The translations under genes were made by a program, and so were the position numbers. 13,838 nucleotides of DNA from CAYWFP01 sp964457365. Its GTDB lineage: Bacteria; Planctomycetota; SZUA-567. Below are positions 1 to 6,966 of the stretch, piece after piece. Below the pieces are notes generated by a model. It was not told the DNA's origin and did not search any database. It was given only the letters and a program-made list of their open reading frames with translations. The stretch covers positions 1-13,838 of the forward strand of contig CAYWFP010000099.1 of the NCBI GenBank assembly GCA_964457365.1, written 5' to 3'. Each line of letters starts with the position of its first letter. The first letter of the stretch is position 1.

Positions 1-495
1 TTCGACCGCAGCTGGTACAACCGCGCCGGCGTCGAACGCGTCATGGGCTTCTGCACGGACGAGCAGTACGAGGAGTTCATGAAGACGGTCATTCCCTTCG
101 AATTGATGCTCAAACGCAGCGGCATCATCCTCATCAAGTACTGGTTCTCCATCAGTGACAAGGAGCAGGAGAAGCGCTTTCAACTGCGTATCCAGGATCC
201 GGCCAAGCGCTGGAAACTCAGCCCCATGGACCTGAAGTCGCGCGCGAAGTGGGAGGACTACACCAAGGCCAAGGACACGATGTTCGAGCGCACCGACGTG
301 CCGGAGTCGCCGTGGTACATCGTCAAGGCCGACGACAAGAAGCGTGCGCGCCTCAACTGCATCAGCCACCTGCTCTCGATGATTCCTTACGATGACGTCA
401 CCTCGCTCGAGATCGAACTCCCCAAGCGCCAGTACCATACCGGCTACAAACGCCGGCCGGTGCCGAAGGACCGCATCGTTCCCGAGCGGTATTGA
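1..495 (+). CDS. ppk2: Polyphosphate kinase 2 (PPK2), C-terminal part
   Basis: The frame is open from the first base, so the gene starts outside the window; 164 residues are seen. PPK2 enzymes transfer phosphate between polyphosphate and nucleotides (ADP/GDP or AMP, depending on class) in the cytoplasm. The first residues read FDRSWYNRAGVERVMGF, the PPK2 motif around the Walker B aspartate and the start of the lid region. Further family landmarks follow: IKYWFSIS, then RFQLRIQDPAKRWKLSPMDL, and a W-x-I-V-K-A-D-D-K-K-R-A-R-L-N segment near the end. The C-terminus (RIVPERY) looks natural. The catalytic Walker A lies upstream, so the class cannot be fixed. A strong terminator follows the stop, and the next gene converges from the other strand. 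The family assignment is very secure; only the missing N-terminus is uncertain. Confidence 0.95.
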   Translation, partial: FDRSWYNRAGVERVMGFCTDEQYEEFMKTVIPFELMLKRSGIILIKYWFSISDKEQEKRFQLRIQDPAKRWKLSPMDLKSRAKWEDYTKAKDTMFERTDVPESPWYIVKADDKKRARLNCISHLLSMIPYDDVTSLEIELPKRQYHTGYKRRPVPKDRIVPERY

Positions 496-517
496 TCAAA
501 TCGCACGGCAAACCCGA

Positions 518-544
518 CGCCCGGCGACGTGCCGGGCGGTTTTT
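518..544 (+). terminator. Intrinsic terminator downstream of ppk2
   Basis: A perfect 8-bp GC stem CGCCCGGC (518-525) pairs with GCCGGGCG (531-538) around a 5-base loop GACGT. It is followed by one G and five T residues (540-544). It begins 23 bp after the ppk2 stop. Read on the minus strand the same hairpin is followed by a weaker GGGTTT tract, so it may also serve the converging deacetylase gene that ends at 563. Confidence 0.9.
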
Positions 545-562
545 CGTCAAGGCGAATACCGG

Positions 563-1600
563 TCAGGAATCGATGCGGGCGGGGGGAAGCTCGATGTCGA
601 AGAACCCCTCAAGGCGGAACTTCTCCATCTCCTCGACGCGGAAGAGGTCGTTCACCAGTTCGAGTTGATTTTTATAGGCGTATAGCGACTCGAGCTTCTG
701 CCGCAGGAACGCGTCGTTCAGTTCGACAATGTAATCCGGGAGGCGAAAGTCGGTTCGCGCGATGCCTTCGAAACCGCGCTGGATAATCGCCTTGAACGGC
801 TTGTCCATGGCGTCGACGCCGAGGACCGGGCAATGGAGATGCCAGTAGATCGTATAACCGATACGGCCGGAGGCGTAGTGGTCGGGGTGAAAATCGACCA
901 CCTGGTTGCGGTCCTGCAACACCATCAGGTCCGGCGCGATGTCGCGCACCAGTCGCAAGGCGATCGCCGTGACTCCGGGAAGCTTGCGATAATCGATGAC
1001 GCCGAAGTCGTACTGTCCCAGTGCCGCGTCCTGGTAGTCGAGGAAATAGGTGGCGTGCCAACCGAGGATACGCTCGGCTTCGCGCGCTTCGGCCTGGCGG
1101 ATCTCGGCGGTGCGTTTGCCGGCCCGGCGCAAGAGATCAGCGTACTCCTCAAGCGCCCTGGCGTCCCCGAGGACGAAGTAACCCGGATCTTTCGCCGCGT
1201 CCCGCGGCTTCATCAGCGCGGCGGTCAGCTTCTTCAACTCCTGTTCGGAGGCGAACTCCCGCAACGCCGCCTCGCCGCACCCCATCGAACCGTCGGTGAG
1301 GATGAGGTGATGGATCTCGGCGTCGTTCTCCTTGGCGAATTTGGCGAAGACGCCGGAGAAGGTGATCAGGTCGTCGTCGTGCGCGGTGATGACCACGATC
1401 TTTTTCTTCTGCTTCTCCGGCACGGCGGGGAACCAGCGCGCGATGAGTTCCTTTTCGCGCAGGGTCTTGTAGTTCTCCGCGCGCAGATCCGCGAGCCTGC
1501 GCACTTTCTTGAGCTGGCGCCGGCCGACCAAGCCCACCGCGGTCCGCTCGGCGGAGACCCCCTTCTTGAGCGCATGGTATTTCACGCGTTTGACGCCCAT
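563..1600 (-). CDS. PIG-L / LmbE-type zinc deacetylase
   Basis: This is a 345-residue protein of the GlcNAc-PI de-N-acetylase (PIG-L/LmbE) fold. Family members remove N-acetyl groups from amino sugars, using Zn2+. Visible landmarks are IVVITAHDDDLITFSG (residues 68-83; the H-x-D-D of the usual AHPDDE, here AHDDDL), LTDGSMG (101-107), and DFHPDHYASG (236-245), which supplies the second zinc histidine pair HPDH. About 65 basic residues precede the catalytic core and a C-terminal region of about 100 residues follows it, so the protein is longer than the roughly 230-300 residues usual for the family. The start at 1600 is chosen because GAGAGGGAG lies just upstream, only 13 bp after the preceding stop; the frame stays open to 1762, but that stretch overlaps the SIS gene and reads as low-complexity Arg/Ser. 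It is the last gene of the PFK-SIS-deacetylase run. The fold is secure; the substrate is unknown. Confidence 0.85.
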   Translation of the reverse strand: MGVKRVKYHALKKGVSAERTAVGLVGRRQLKKVRRLADLRAENYKTLREKELIARWFPAVPEKQKKKIVVITAHDDDLITFSGVFAKFAKENDAEIHHLILTDGSMGCGEAALREFASEQELKKLTAALMKPRDAAKDPGYFVLGDARALEEYADLLRRAGKRTAEIRQAEAREAERILGWHATYFLDYQDAALGQYDFGVIDYRKLPGVTAIALRLVRDIAPDLMVLQDRNQVVDFHPDHYASGRIGYTIYWHLHCPVLGVDAMDKPFKAIIQRGFEGIARTDFRLPDYIVELNDAFLRQKLESLYAYKNQLELVNDLFRVEEMEKFRLEGFFDIELPPARIDS

Positions 1601-1613
1601 CCGACGCTCCCTC

Positions 1614-2636
1614 TCAGCGCCCCGGCGCTTCGTTGCCGATCTTGCGCGCGCGGACGGGCTTGTCCAGGTCGATCTTGTTGGCCAGCCCCACCTCCACGAG
1701 CAGGTTCCAACCCGCGGCGAGCTGGATATACGGATTGAAATTCTTGACCTTGGGGACGACAATCGTCGGGATCGGCAGCTTCTTCGCGGCGATGGCGATC
1801 AGCGGCAGCCCCACACCTTTCTCGAGGCATTCGCGGAACTTGGCGATCTCCTTGGGGAAAGGATCGACCGCGACGACGACGTCGCGCTTCTCCATCACCT
1901 CCTCGACGCCGTGGACGGCGTAGGTGCCCTCGAGAAAAGCCGAGGGGCGCCGGGTGATCTCGTTGGTCTTGAGCGTCAACTCCTCGGCGACGCCGTCGTT
2001 GCGCCCGGCGAAGTAGATACGCGAGGCCGGGGCGACCTTCCTGACGATACTCGCGGGGATCTTCGTCTCCAGCGCCTTGCCGATAGCCCTGGCCGCGCCG
2101 GCAAGGTTCTTCAACTCGCCCGTGCGCCGCCCGAGACTCGCGACCAGTGCGTGATAGAAAAGCGCCTGCTCGACCACGCTCTTGGTCGCGGCGACGGCGT
2201 CCTCCTTGCCGCACGAGAGAACGTGCGTCCGGTGGGAAAGGCCTTCGAGCATGCTGTTCGGGGTGGCGGTGAGGCCGAAGAGGCGCTTGTGCTTCTTGCG
2301 CTTGAGCGCGCGGAAGAGCTCCGCCAGCTCCTTGGTCTTGCCGGAGTTGCTGGCGCCGAAGACGGCCCACTTCGCCAGGTCACACTCGGCGGCTTGGCGC
2401 CCGCCCTGGGTGCCCAGTTGCAGCGGCAACCCCCACGCCTCGGCACGGCCGAGAGCATGCTTGGCCGGGAAGATCCGGCTGCTGCCTTCGCCGGTCATGA
2501 AGAGACGCCCCGCGGCGGCGATCTCTTTCTTGAAGGGCGCGACGACGCGCGGGTTGAAGCCGGCAACGACGTCGACGGTCTGCAGCATTTCGCGCACGAG
2601 CGCGAACTGGGCGTAGGACTTGTTGCTCAGCTTCAT
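1614..2636 (-). CDS. SIS-domain sugar isomerase/deaminase (AgaS/GlmS isomerase-like)
   Basis: This is a 340-residue cytoplasmic protein with two SIS (sugar isomerase) domains, like the isomerase half of GlmS and the AgaS/GlmD-type amino-sugar phosphate deaminases. Motifs: GEGSSR (50-54 region) and SNSGKT (96-101), which bind the sugar phosphate; GKEDAVAATKSVVEQ (143-157), matching the GlmS segment before the domain link; KTNEI with E226 and HGVEE with H242, at the places of the GlmS catalytic Glu and His; and a C-terminal DLDKPVRARKIGNE typical of the COG2222 group. No glutaminase domain is present, so it is not a full GlmS. The start at 2636 is set by AGGAGGT 6 bp upstream. It sits between the phosphofructokinase gene and the deacetylase gene on the same strand, consistent with converting GlcN-6-P to fructose 6-phosphate, though substrate and direction are inferred. 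Confidence 0.85.
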   Translation of the reverse strand: MKLSNKSYAQFALVREMLQTVDVVAGFNPRVVAPFKKEIAAAGRLFMTGEGSSRIFPAKHALGRAEAWGLPLQLGTQGGRQAAECDLAKWAVFGASNSGKTKELAELFRALKRKKHKRLFGLTATPNSMLEGLSHRTHVLSCGKEDAVAATKSVVEQALFYHALVASLGRRTGELKNLAGAARAIGKALETKIPASIVRKVAPASRIYFAGRNDGVAEELTLKTNEITRRPSAFLEGTYAVHGVEEVMEKRDVVVAVDPFPKEIAKFRECLEKGVGLPLIAIAAKKLPIPTIVVPKVKNFNPYIQLAAGWNLLVEVGLANKIDLDKPVRARKIGNEAPGR

Positions 2637-2653
2637 GGCGTACCTCCTGATGC

Positions 2654-2677
2654 ACCACCTGCGAACCGGTGGTTTTT
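2654..2677. repeat. Hairpin in the leader of the SIS gene
   Basis: ACCACC (2654-2659) pairs with GGTGGT (2668-2673) over an 8-base loop. In the minus-strand leader RNA the stem ends about 7 bases before the AGGAGGT ribosome site of the SIS gene. Read on the plus strand it is followed by TTTTT (2673-2677) and resembles a terminator, but no plus-strand gene lies upstream of it. Confidence 0.5.
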
Positions 2678-2768
2678 CAAGACCGTATCTTCCACGCATG
2701 TCCGGCCCGCAGGCATTCTCCCCGGTGGCCGCCAGCGAAACACCGGCGGATACCGCGGGCCCAGACGC

Positions 2769-3977
2769 CTATTTCTTCTTCATGTTGAGCGCAACGTACT
2801 TCGGCAGCGGGCCGACCAGTGGCTTGGCGTAGTCGACAAATTTCTTGGTCACGTAGAGACCGTTCTTGGCGATCATGTTCTTGGGCATGGCCTTGGCGCG
2901 GACGGCCACCTCCGAGAGGGGCACCGTACCGTAGTCGACCCGGTAGCCGCGGCCCTTGCGCCGCTCCAGCGAGACCATGACGCCGCTGACGCCCTTGCCG
3001 GCCAGTTGCACCGCCTTGCGTCCGCAGCCGGCGGCTTCCTTGCGGTCCTGCGCGCTCGCGCGGTCGGCCGCGCACATCGGCAGGCTCTCGGCGATCTGGA
3101 ACTCGCCGCGCCAGTCGAAGGTGTCGCTGATCATCTGGTGCAGGCGCATCGCGACGGAGGTGCCGCCCATGGCGCCGAACTCGACGTTGGCGAAGCGGTC
3201 GGTGGTCTCCGAGGCCGAGACCGGCGTGCCGTCGGCATAGGTGATGCCCTCCCCGCAGACGATGGAGACGAAGCCGTACTTTCGCCGCGTGGCCTTGACC
3301 TCGTCGAGGAACCGGTTCTTCTCGAACGGCGTCTCCGGCAGGAGGATAATGTGCGGCGCCGAGTCGGTCGTGGTCTTCGCCAGCGCCGCGGCCGCGGCGA
3401 GCCAGCCGGCCTCGCGCCCGACGGTCTGATGAACGACGAACTGGTCGACCTTCTGCATGTCCCGCGCCAGCAGGCCCGCCTGCAATACCGAGAGCGCCAC
3501 GTAGCGCGCCGCGCTCGGATAGCCGGGAGTGTGGTCGGTGCCGTAGAGATCGTTGTCGACGGTCTTGGGGATCCCCACCCCGCGCAGAGGATATCCGTTC
3601 TCGGCGCAATAGGCCTCGACGCGGTGGATGGTGTCCATGGTGTCGTTGCCGCCAATGAGGAAGAAGTAGCGGATGTCGTGGCGCGCGAGCATCTTCAGGA
3701 TCTTGGGAAAATCCGCCTCCTGAATCTTGTGGCGGCAGGAACCGAGCGCCGAGGAGGGCGTCTTGTGCAGATGCCGCAGCGTGGTCGCGCCCTGGGCGCC
3801 GAGATTGACCGCCTCGCCGTCCATGAAGCCCTGGATGCCCCAGCGCATACCGTAGATCTTCTGCATCGCCTTCTGCTTCTTGGCCGCCTCGACCACGCCC
3901 GCGAGCGAGGCGTTGATGACCGCGGTCGGTCCACCGGACTGGCCGACGAGAACGTTGCCTTTTAGTTTGTCCGCCAT
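2769..3977 (-). CDS. pfp: Pyrophosphate-type 6-phosphofructokinase
   Basis: This 402-residue enzyme phosphorylates fructose 6-phosphate to fructose 1,6-bisphosphate, the committing step of glycolysis. The N-terminus has VGQSGGPTAVINASLAGVV (11-29). The phosphoryl-donor loop is GGNDT (109-113), with Asp where ATP-dependent enzymes carry Gly. The active-site loop is PKTVDND (137-143), with Lys instead of the Gly of PGTIDND in ATP enzymes. In the family this Asp plus Lys pair marks PPi-dependent, reversible phosphofructokinases. GREAGWLA (188-194) and CGEGIT (241-246) complete the sugar-phosphate site. The start MADKLKG has GGGGAG about 9 bp upstream and a well-spaced promoter at 4026-4054. It heads the minus-strand run with the SIS isomerase and deacetylase genes; no terminator is evident between it and the SIS gene. 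Donor specificity is inferred from residues, not shown. Confidence 0.93.
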   Translation of the reverse strand: MADKLKGNVLVGQSGGPTAVINASLAGVVEAAKKQKAMQKIYGMRWGIQGFMDGEAVNLGAQGATTLRHLHKTPSSALGSCRHKIQEADFPKILKMLARHDIRYFFLIGGNDTMDTIHRVEAYCAENGYPLRGVGIPKTVDNDLYGTDHTPGYPSAARYVALSVLQAGLLARDMQKVDQFVVHQTVGREAGWLAAAAALAKTTTDSAPHIILLPETPFEKNRFLDEVKATRRKYGFVSIVCGEGITYADGTPVSASETTDRFANVEFGAMGGTSVAMRLHQMISDTFDWRGEFQIAESLPMCAADRASAQDRKEAAGCGRKAVQLAGKGVSGVMVSLERRKGRGYRVDYGTVPLSEVAVRAKAMPKNMIAKNGLYVTKKFVDYAKPLVGPLPKYVALNMKKK

Positions 3978-4025
3978 GCTTGCGTCTCCCCGGGAATCGT
4001 GCGGCTCCGCTGGCCGTGTGCCAAG

Positions 4026-4054
4026 ACCTTACGCCAAAGCGCCCGAAGGGTCAA
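4026..4054 (-). promoter_or_regulatory. Sigma-70-type promoter for the phosphofructokinase gene
   Basis: On the minus strand, TTGACC (4054-4049; 5 of 6 consensus) is followed by exactly 17 bp and then TAAGGT (4031-4026). The start would be near 4019, giving a leader of about 40 bases. The -35 is strong and the -10 weak. Confidence 0.5.
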
Positions 4055-4088
4055 CAGGGAATCGGCACCATCCGGCCGCCGATGAGAT

Positions 4089-5453
4089 TCAAAGCGCATG
4101 CTGTGAATGTCGGTGGCGTTTGGGGAAGATACAGGTCTCGCCCGGAACCGGGCGGCCGCCCTTGCCGATCAGCGTCGCCGAGGTGCAACTGCCGAAGAGG
4201 TTGGTCATCGAGGCGATGGGATCGATCACCGGCGAAATAGCCACCAGCACCGCCACGCCGACCGAGACCGGCAGGCCGTAGGGGCTGAGCACGTAAACCA
4301 GCATCGGCGCGATCACCGCCGGCGTACCCACCGCCGCCATGCCCGAGATCGCGGCGATCAGGATCATCATCAGCGTCTGGCCGACGCTCAACTCGGCCTG
4401 GAAGAGCTGGGCGATGAAGACCGCCGTCAGTGCGAAAAGTGCGGCATAGGCCTGGCGGTTGATGACCACGCCCAACGGCACCACGAAGTTGGAGACGTCC
4501 CCGGGCAAACCCAGATCGTCCTCCATGCGCTCGAACATGAGCGGAATGGCCGCAACGCTGCTGCGGGTAACGAAGGCGATGGCCAGCGGCTCCTTCAGCG
4601 CGGTCAAGACCGTCAGCCAGGGCTTGCCGGAGGCGACCTTGATGATGACGAGATTGACAGCGCAGAGTACCCCGCAGCAGATGTAGAAGAGCGCGACCAC
4701 CATCAGGAGTGCGGTGAATACCTCAAGGCCGAGCGAACTGACCTGTGCGGCCAGCAGGCACATCAGCCCCAGCGGCAGGCCGTAGAGCGCCCAGCCGAGG
4801 ATCATGAAGAAGACGTCGTAGATGCTGCAGAAGAAGCTGAGCGCGTAATCGCTCTGCGCGTCACGCAGAATTCCCAGAGCGATGCCGACGAGAATGCAGA
4901 CGAAGACGATAGCCAGCGTCTCGCCGGCGCTGAAGGCGTGGAAGACGTTGGGCGGGATGAGGCGGCGCAACAGATCCAACAGCCCCTGCTGGTCCTTCTC
5001 CTTGTCCCTGTCTTGCTGGGCCTCCTCGATCTCGCTGATCCGGCGGCCCAACGCCTGCTGGGTGTGCGCGGACATGTTGACACCCGGCCGCATCAACGCC
5101 CCGGCGGTCAATCCCAGGCTCGCGGCCAGCATCACCGCCACGAAGAAGACGAGGACGAGGCGGCCGACGTAACGGTCTGCCGATCCCGACCGCAACAACT
5201 GGGCCACGCTGGTGACGATGGCCGTGGCGATGATCGGGGTGACGCACATGGTCAGGAGCGAGAGGTAGAGGTTGCCAACCGGTCGCATGAAGAGGATCAC
5301 ATCGCGCAGGAAACGCTGCTGTGCCGGATCCTCCGCGAGGATGGCGCCCGCACCGATGGCCAAGCCGATCAGGACCGCCAGGAGGTTCACCCAGGGATTC
5401 TTGAGTATCTTCCAGTGCTTCTTATTCTTCGCTTCACCGGCGCCTTCGTTCAT
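4089..5453 (-). CDS. Divergent DAACS-family (GltP/DctA-fold) symporter
   Basis: This 454-residue inner-membrane carrier has the glutamate/dicarboxylate:cation symporter fold. It shows hydrophobic segments from residue 20 onward; the HP1 motif VTRSSVAAIP (295-304; GltPh TRSSSGTLP); TM7 PLGVVINRQAYAA (326-338; family PLGATINMDGTA); HP2 VGTPAVIAP (375-383); and TM8 VIDPIASMTNLFGS (409-422). By-eye alignment to GltPh gives D312 to Q334, D390 to S407, R397 to A414 and D405 to S422, while D394 (D411), N310 (N332) and N401 (N418) are kept. The lost Arg normally holds the substrate side-chain carboxylate, and the lost Asp residues help bind Na+. The periplasmic TM3-TM4 loop (about 126-170) is long and highly charged. 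The start lies 1 bp after the stop of the binding-protein gene, so the two are co-transcribed. Fold secure; substrate and coupling ion unknown. Confidence 0.9.
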   Translation of the reverse strand: MNEGAGEAKNKKHWKILKNPWVNLLAVLIGLAIGAGAILAEDPAQQRFLRDVILFMRPVGNLYLSLLTMCVTPIIATAIVTSVAQLLRSGSADRYVGRLVLVFFVAVMLAASLGLTAGALMRPGVNMSAHTQQALGRRISEIEEAQQDRDKEKDQQGLLDLLRRLIPPNVFHAFSAGETLAIVFVCILVGIALGILRDAQSDYALSFFCSIYDVFFMILGWALYGLPLGLMCLLAAQVSSLGLEVFTALLMVVALFYICCGVLCAVNLVIIKVASGKPWLTVLTALKEPLAIAFVTRSSVAAIPLMFERMEDDLGLPGDVSNFVVPLGVVINRQAYAALFALTAVFIAQLFQAELSVGQTLMMILIAAISGMAAVGTPAVIAPMLVYVLSPYGLPVSVGVAVLVAISPVIDPIASMTNLFGSCTSATLIGKGGRPVPGETCIFPKRHRHSQHAL

Positions 5454-5454
5454 C

Positions 5455-6555
5455 TCAACCCTTCCTCGCCGATGATTTGCGTCGCGCCAGATGGATCCAC
5501 ATGGCCAGCAGCGCCAGCAGCGCCCCGAGCCCGGTGTAAAGCGTCGGAGCGCCGTTGGCCGCCGCGTGCACCTGGGCGGACGCCTCGAGCTCTCCGCGGG
5601 GGAAATACCGCGAGAGAATATCGTCCACCGTCGGCGAGATATCCTCGCGGGCGAAGAGGAGATTCAGGTAATTGACCAGCGTCGGGCTCTCGGGCGAGAC
5701 GGCAATGGCGATATGGTCCTCGCGCCCGGGGACGAACTGCGCGCGGCAGCGGATGGACATGTCGGGAATGGTGTTCATGATCCGCTTGATCTCGAATTCT
5801 TCGTAGAGCACGGCCAGCACTTTCCCCCGGCGAACCGCTTCGAAGAGTTCCTCCTGGTTCGGGAATTCCACCAGCGTCGCCCGGCAAAACCGTTCGCGGG
5901 TGAAGTCGACGTAGGACGCGCCCTTGATCACGCCCAGGCGCGCGCCGGGGTGATCGCACAGCGCCAAGAGGTCCAGGTACTCGTCCTCCCGCGCGGCGAG
6001 CGTGGTGCGCTTGCTCCTCTGCTCCTCCACGCGATACTGCAGCCGGCTCTCCTGCACGCGGTTGATCAGCACGCCCTGGCGCAGGGAGATGTAGGGCTTG
6101 GTATACCGGACATACAGCGAGCGGTCGGGCGTGACGCTGAGCTTGGTCAACGCAATGTCGCATCGGCCGCTCGCCACGGCGTAGCAGGCGTCGTTGAACG
6201 TGGGCTGGCGGACGATCTCGAGGTCGACGCCGAGGGCGGTGGCGATCTCGTGCGCCAGATCGATATCGAAGCCGACAAGACGAAGCCCGTCGTTTTTGCA
6301 TTTGTAGACGTAGCCGACGGCCGGAAAGCGATTATCCGAGGCATAGAAGCCGGGGCGGTCGTCCTTGCACTGGGCCACCAGCAGGACCCCGCGGTCGATG
6401 ATGCGCTTGATCGCCTCGGGGTACGGCGCGTCCCCCGCCCGCGCCAGAGAGGCTGGCAGGAACAGCAGGCTCAAGACGACAGGGACAAATCGGCAAACGG
6501 CGAGGCCAGGCCGCGCACCACGATTCGTAAACATCCTCTCGGCGGATTCGGCCAT
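5455..6555 (-). CDS. Periplasmic solute-binding protein (SBP_bac_3 type) with C-terminal membrane anchor
   Basis: This is a 366-residue exported protein. A signal peptide spans about residues 18-40, with an ARA-GDA cleavage site. The body follows the family 3 amino-acid-binding fold: GFDIDLAHEIATALGV (95-110), CDIALTKLSVTPDRS (132-146, with the T-P-x-R substrate loop), YTKPY (151-155), LGVIKGASY (208-215) and a second-lobe VLAVLYEE (246-253). Two things are unusual. An Arg/Glu-rich insertion of about 40 residues (roughly 166-205) sits before the GVIKG strand. After the binding domain comes a hydrophobic segment (about 340-357) followed by HLARRKSSARKG, a C-terminal inner-membrane anchor. The second of two adjacent ATGs (6555) is preferred because GGGAG lies 6 bp before it; 6558 is the alternative. 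No ABC transporter genes are nearby; the partner gene encodes a DAACS symporter 1 bp downstream. Confidence 0.85.
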   Translation of the reverse strand: MAESAERMFTNRGARPGLAVCRFVPVVLSLLFLPASLARAGDAPYPEAIKRIIDRGVLLVAQCKDDRPGFYASDNRFPAVGYVYKCKNDGLRLVGFDIDLAHEIATALGVDLEIVRQPTFNDACYAVASGRCDIALTKLSVTPDRSLYVRYTKPYISLRQGVLINRVQESRLQYRVEEQRSKRTTLAAREDEYLDLLALCDHPGARLGVIKGASYVDFTRERFCRATLVEFPNQEELFEAVRRGKVLAVLYEEFEIKRIMNTIPDMSIRCRAQFVPGREDHIAIAVSPESPTLVNYLNLLFAREDISPTVDDILSRYFPRGELEASAQVHAAANGAPTLYTGLGALLALLAMWIHLARRKSSARKG

Positions 6556-6579
6556 CATCCTCTCCCAACCGGCCGCGCC

Positions 6580-6607
6580 ATTATATTCGACTCCGCGCCG
6601 CTGACAA
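6580..6607 (-). promoter_or_regulatory. Near-consensus sigma-70 promoter for the binding protein-symporter operon
   Basis: On the minus strand, TTGTCA (6607-6602; 5 of 6) is followed by a 16-bp spacer and a perfect TATAAT (6585-6580). Transcription should start near 6573, about 18 bases before the start codon. Confidence 0.75.
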
Positions 6608-6647
6608 TGGCGAAAAGAATCGCTGTTCCGGTTTCCCCGACGCGCGC

Positions 6648-6653
6648 TATAAT
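6648..6653 (+). promoter_or_regulatory. Perfect -10 box for the cupin gene
   Basis: TATAAT stands 46 bp before the cupin start in the divergent intergenic region. No good -35 hexamer lies 16-18 bp upstream (the bases there read around TGTTCC), so the promoter may need an activator. Confidence 0.5.
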
Positions 6654-6699
6654 AGCCAGACGAACAGCGGACACATTGACGAGAGAGGAGGAGCGGACG

Positions 6700-6966
6700 A
6701 TGGCGATCGAAGTACGCAAGCCTGCCGCGGGCGAACTCGAAGAGAAGGGAATCCTCTCGTGGCCGGTCTGGTCCTGCGAGGCGTCGACCTTCGACTGGGA
6801 GTACGATCAGCGCGAGACGTGCTACCTCCTCGCGGGCGAGGTCACCGTCGAGGCCGACGGTGAGGTCGTCTCCTTCGGCGCGGGGGATCTGGCGGTGTTT
6901 CCGGAAGGATTGCAATGCACCTGGCGCGTCGCCCGGCCGGTGCGCAAGCATTACCAATTCGGGTAA
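6700..6966 (+). CDS. Small single-domain cupin (Cupin_3 / DUF861-like)
   Basis: This 88-residue protein is one cupin domain. ETCYLLAGEVTVEADGE (39-55) and FGAGDLAVFPEGLQCTW (59-75) match the two conserved cupin strands of the DUF861 group, where the second motif usually reads GDLV-x-FP-x-G. Members are related to EutQ and ureidoglycine aminohydrolase cupins, but many are uncharacterised. The first motif lacks a clear histidine pair, so a metal site is not assured. The start is fixed by AGGAGG about 8 bp upstream of ATG. It is divergent from the binding protein-symporter operon and converges, with a 6-bp gap, on the truncated gene that follows. The function is unknown; a sensor or a small-molecule enzyme is possible. 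Confidence 0.85.
   Translation: MAIEVRKPAAGELEEKGILSWPVWSCEASTFDWEYDQRETCYLLAGEVTVEADGEVVSFGAGDLAVFPEGLQCTWRVARPVRKHYQFG

Noticed and set aside
1509..3965. Very long plus-strand open frame (818 codons)
   Set aside because: It is antisense to the PIG-L, SIS and phosphofructokinase genes, which have clear family motifs. The translation is Gly/Arg/Asp/Leu-rich without recognisable domains, a GC-rich shadow.
6556..6957. N-terminal extension of the binding-protein frame
   Set aside because: It would overlap the cupin gene and cover the TATAAT promoter; a ribosome site and signal peptide support the start at 6555.
4107..6966. Long plus-strand frames opposite the symporter and binding protein
   Set aside because: They are shadows of the minus-strand genes. 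Only the last 88 codons (6700-6966) form a real gene, the cupin, with its own ribosome site.
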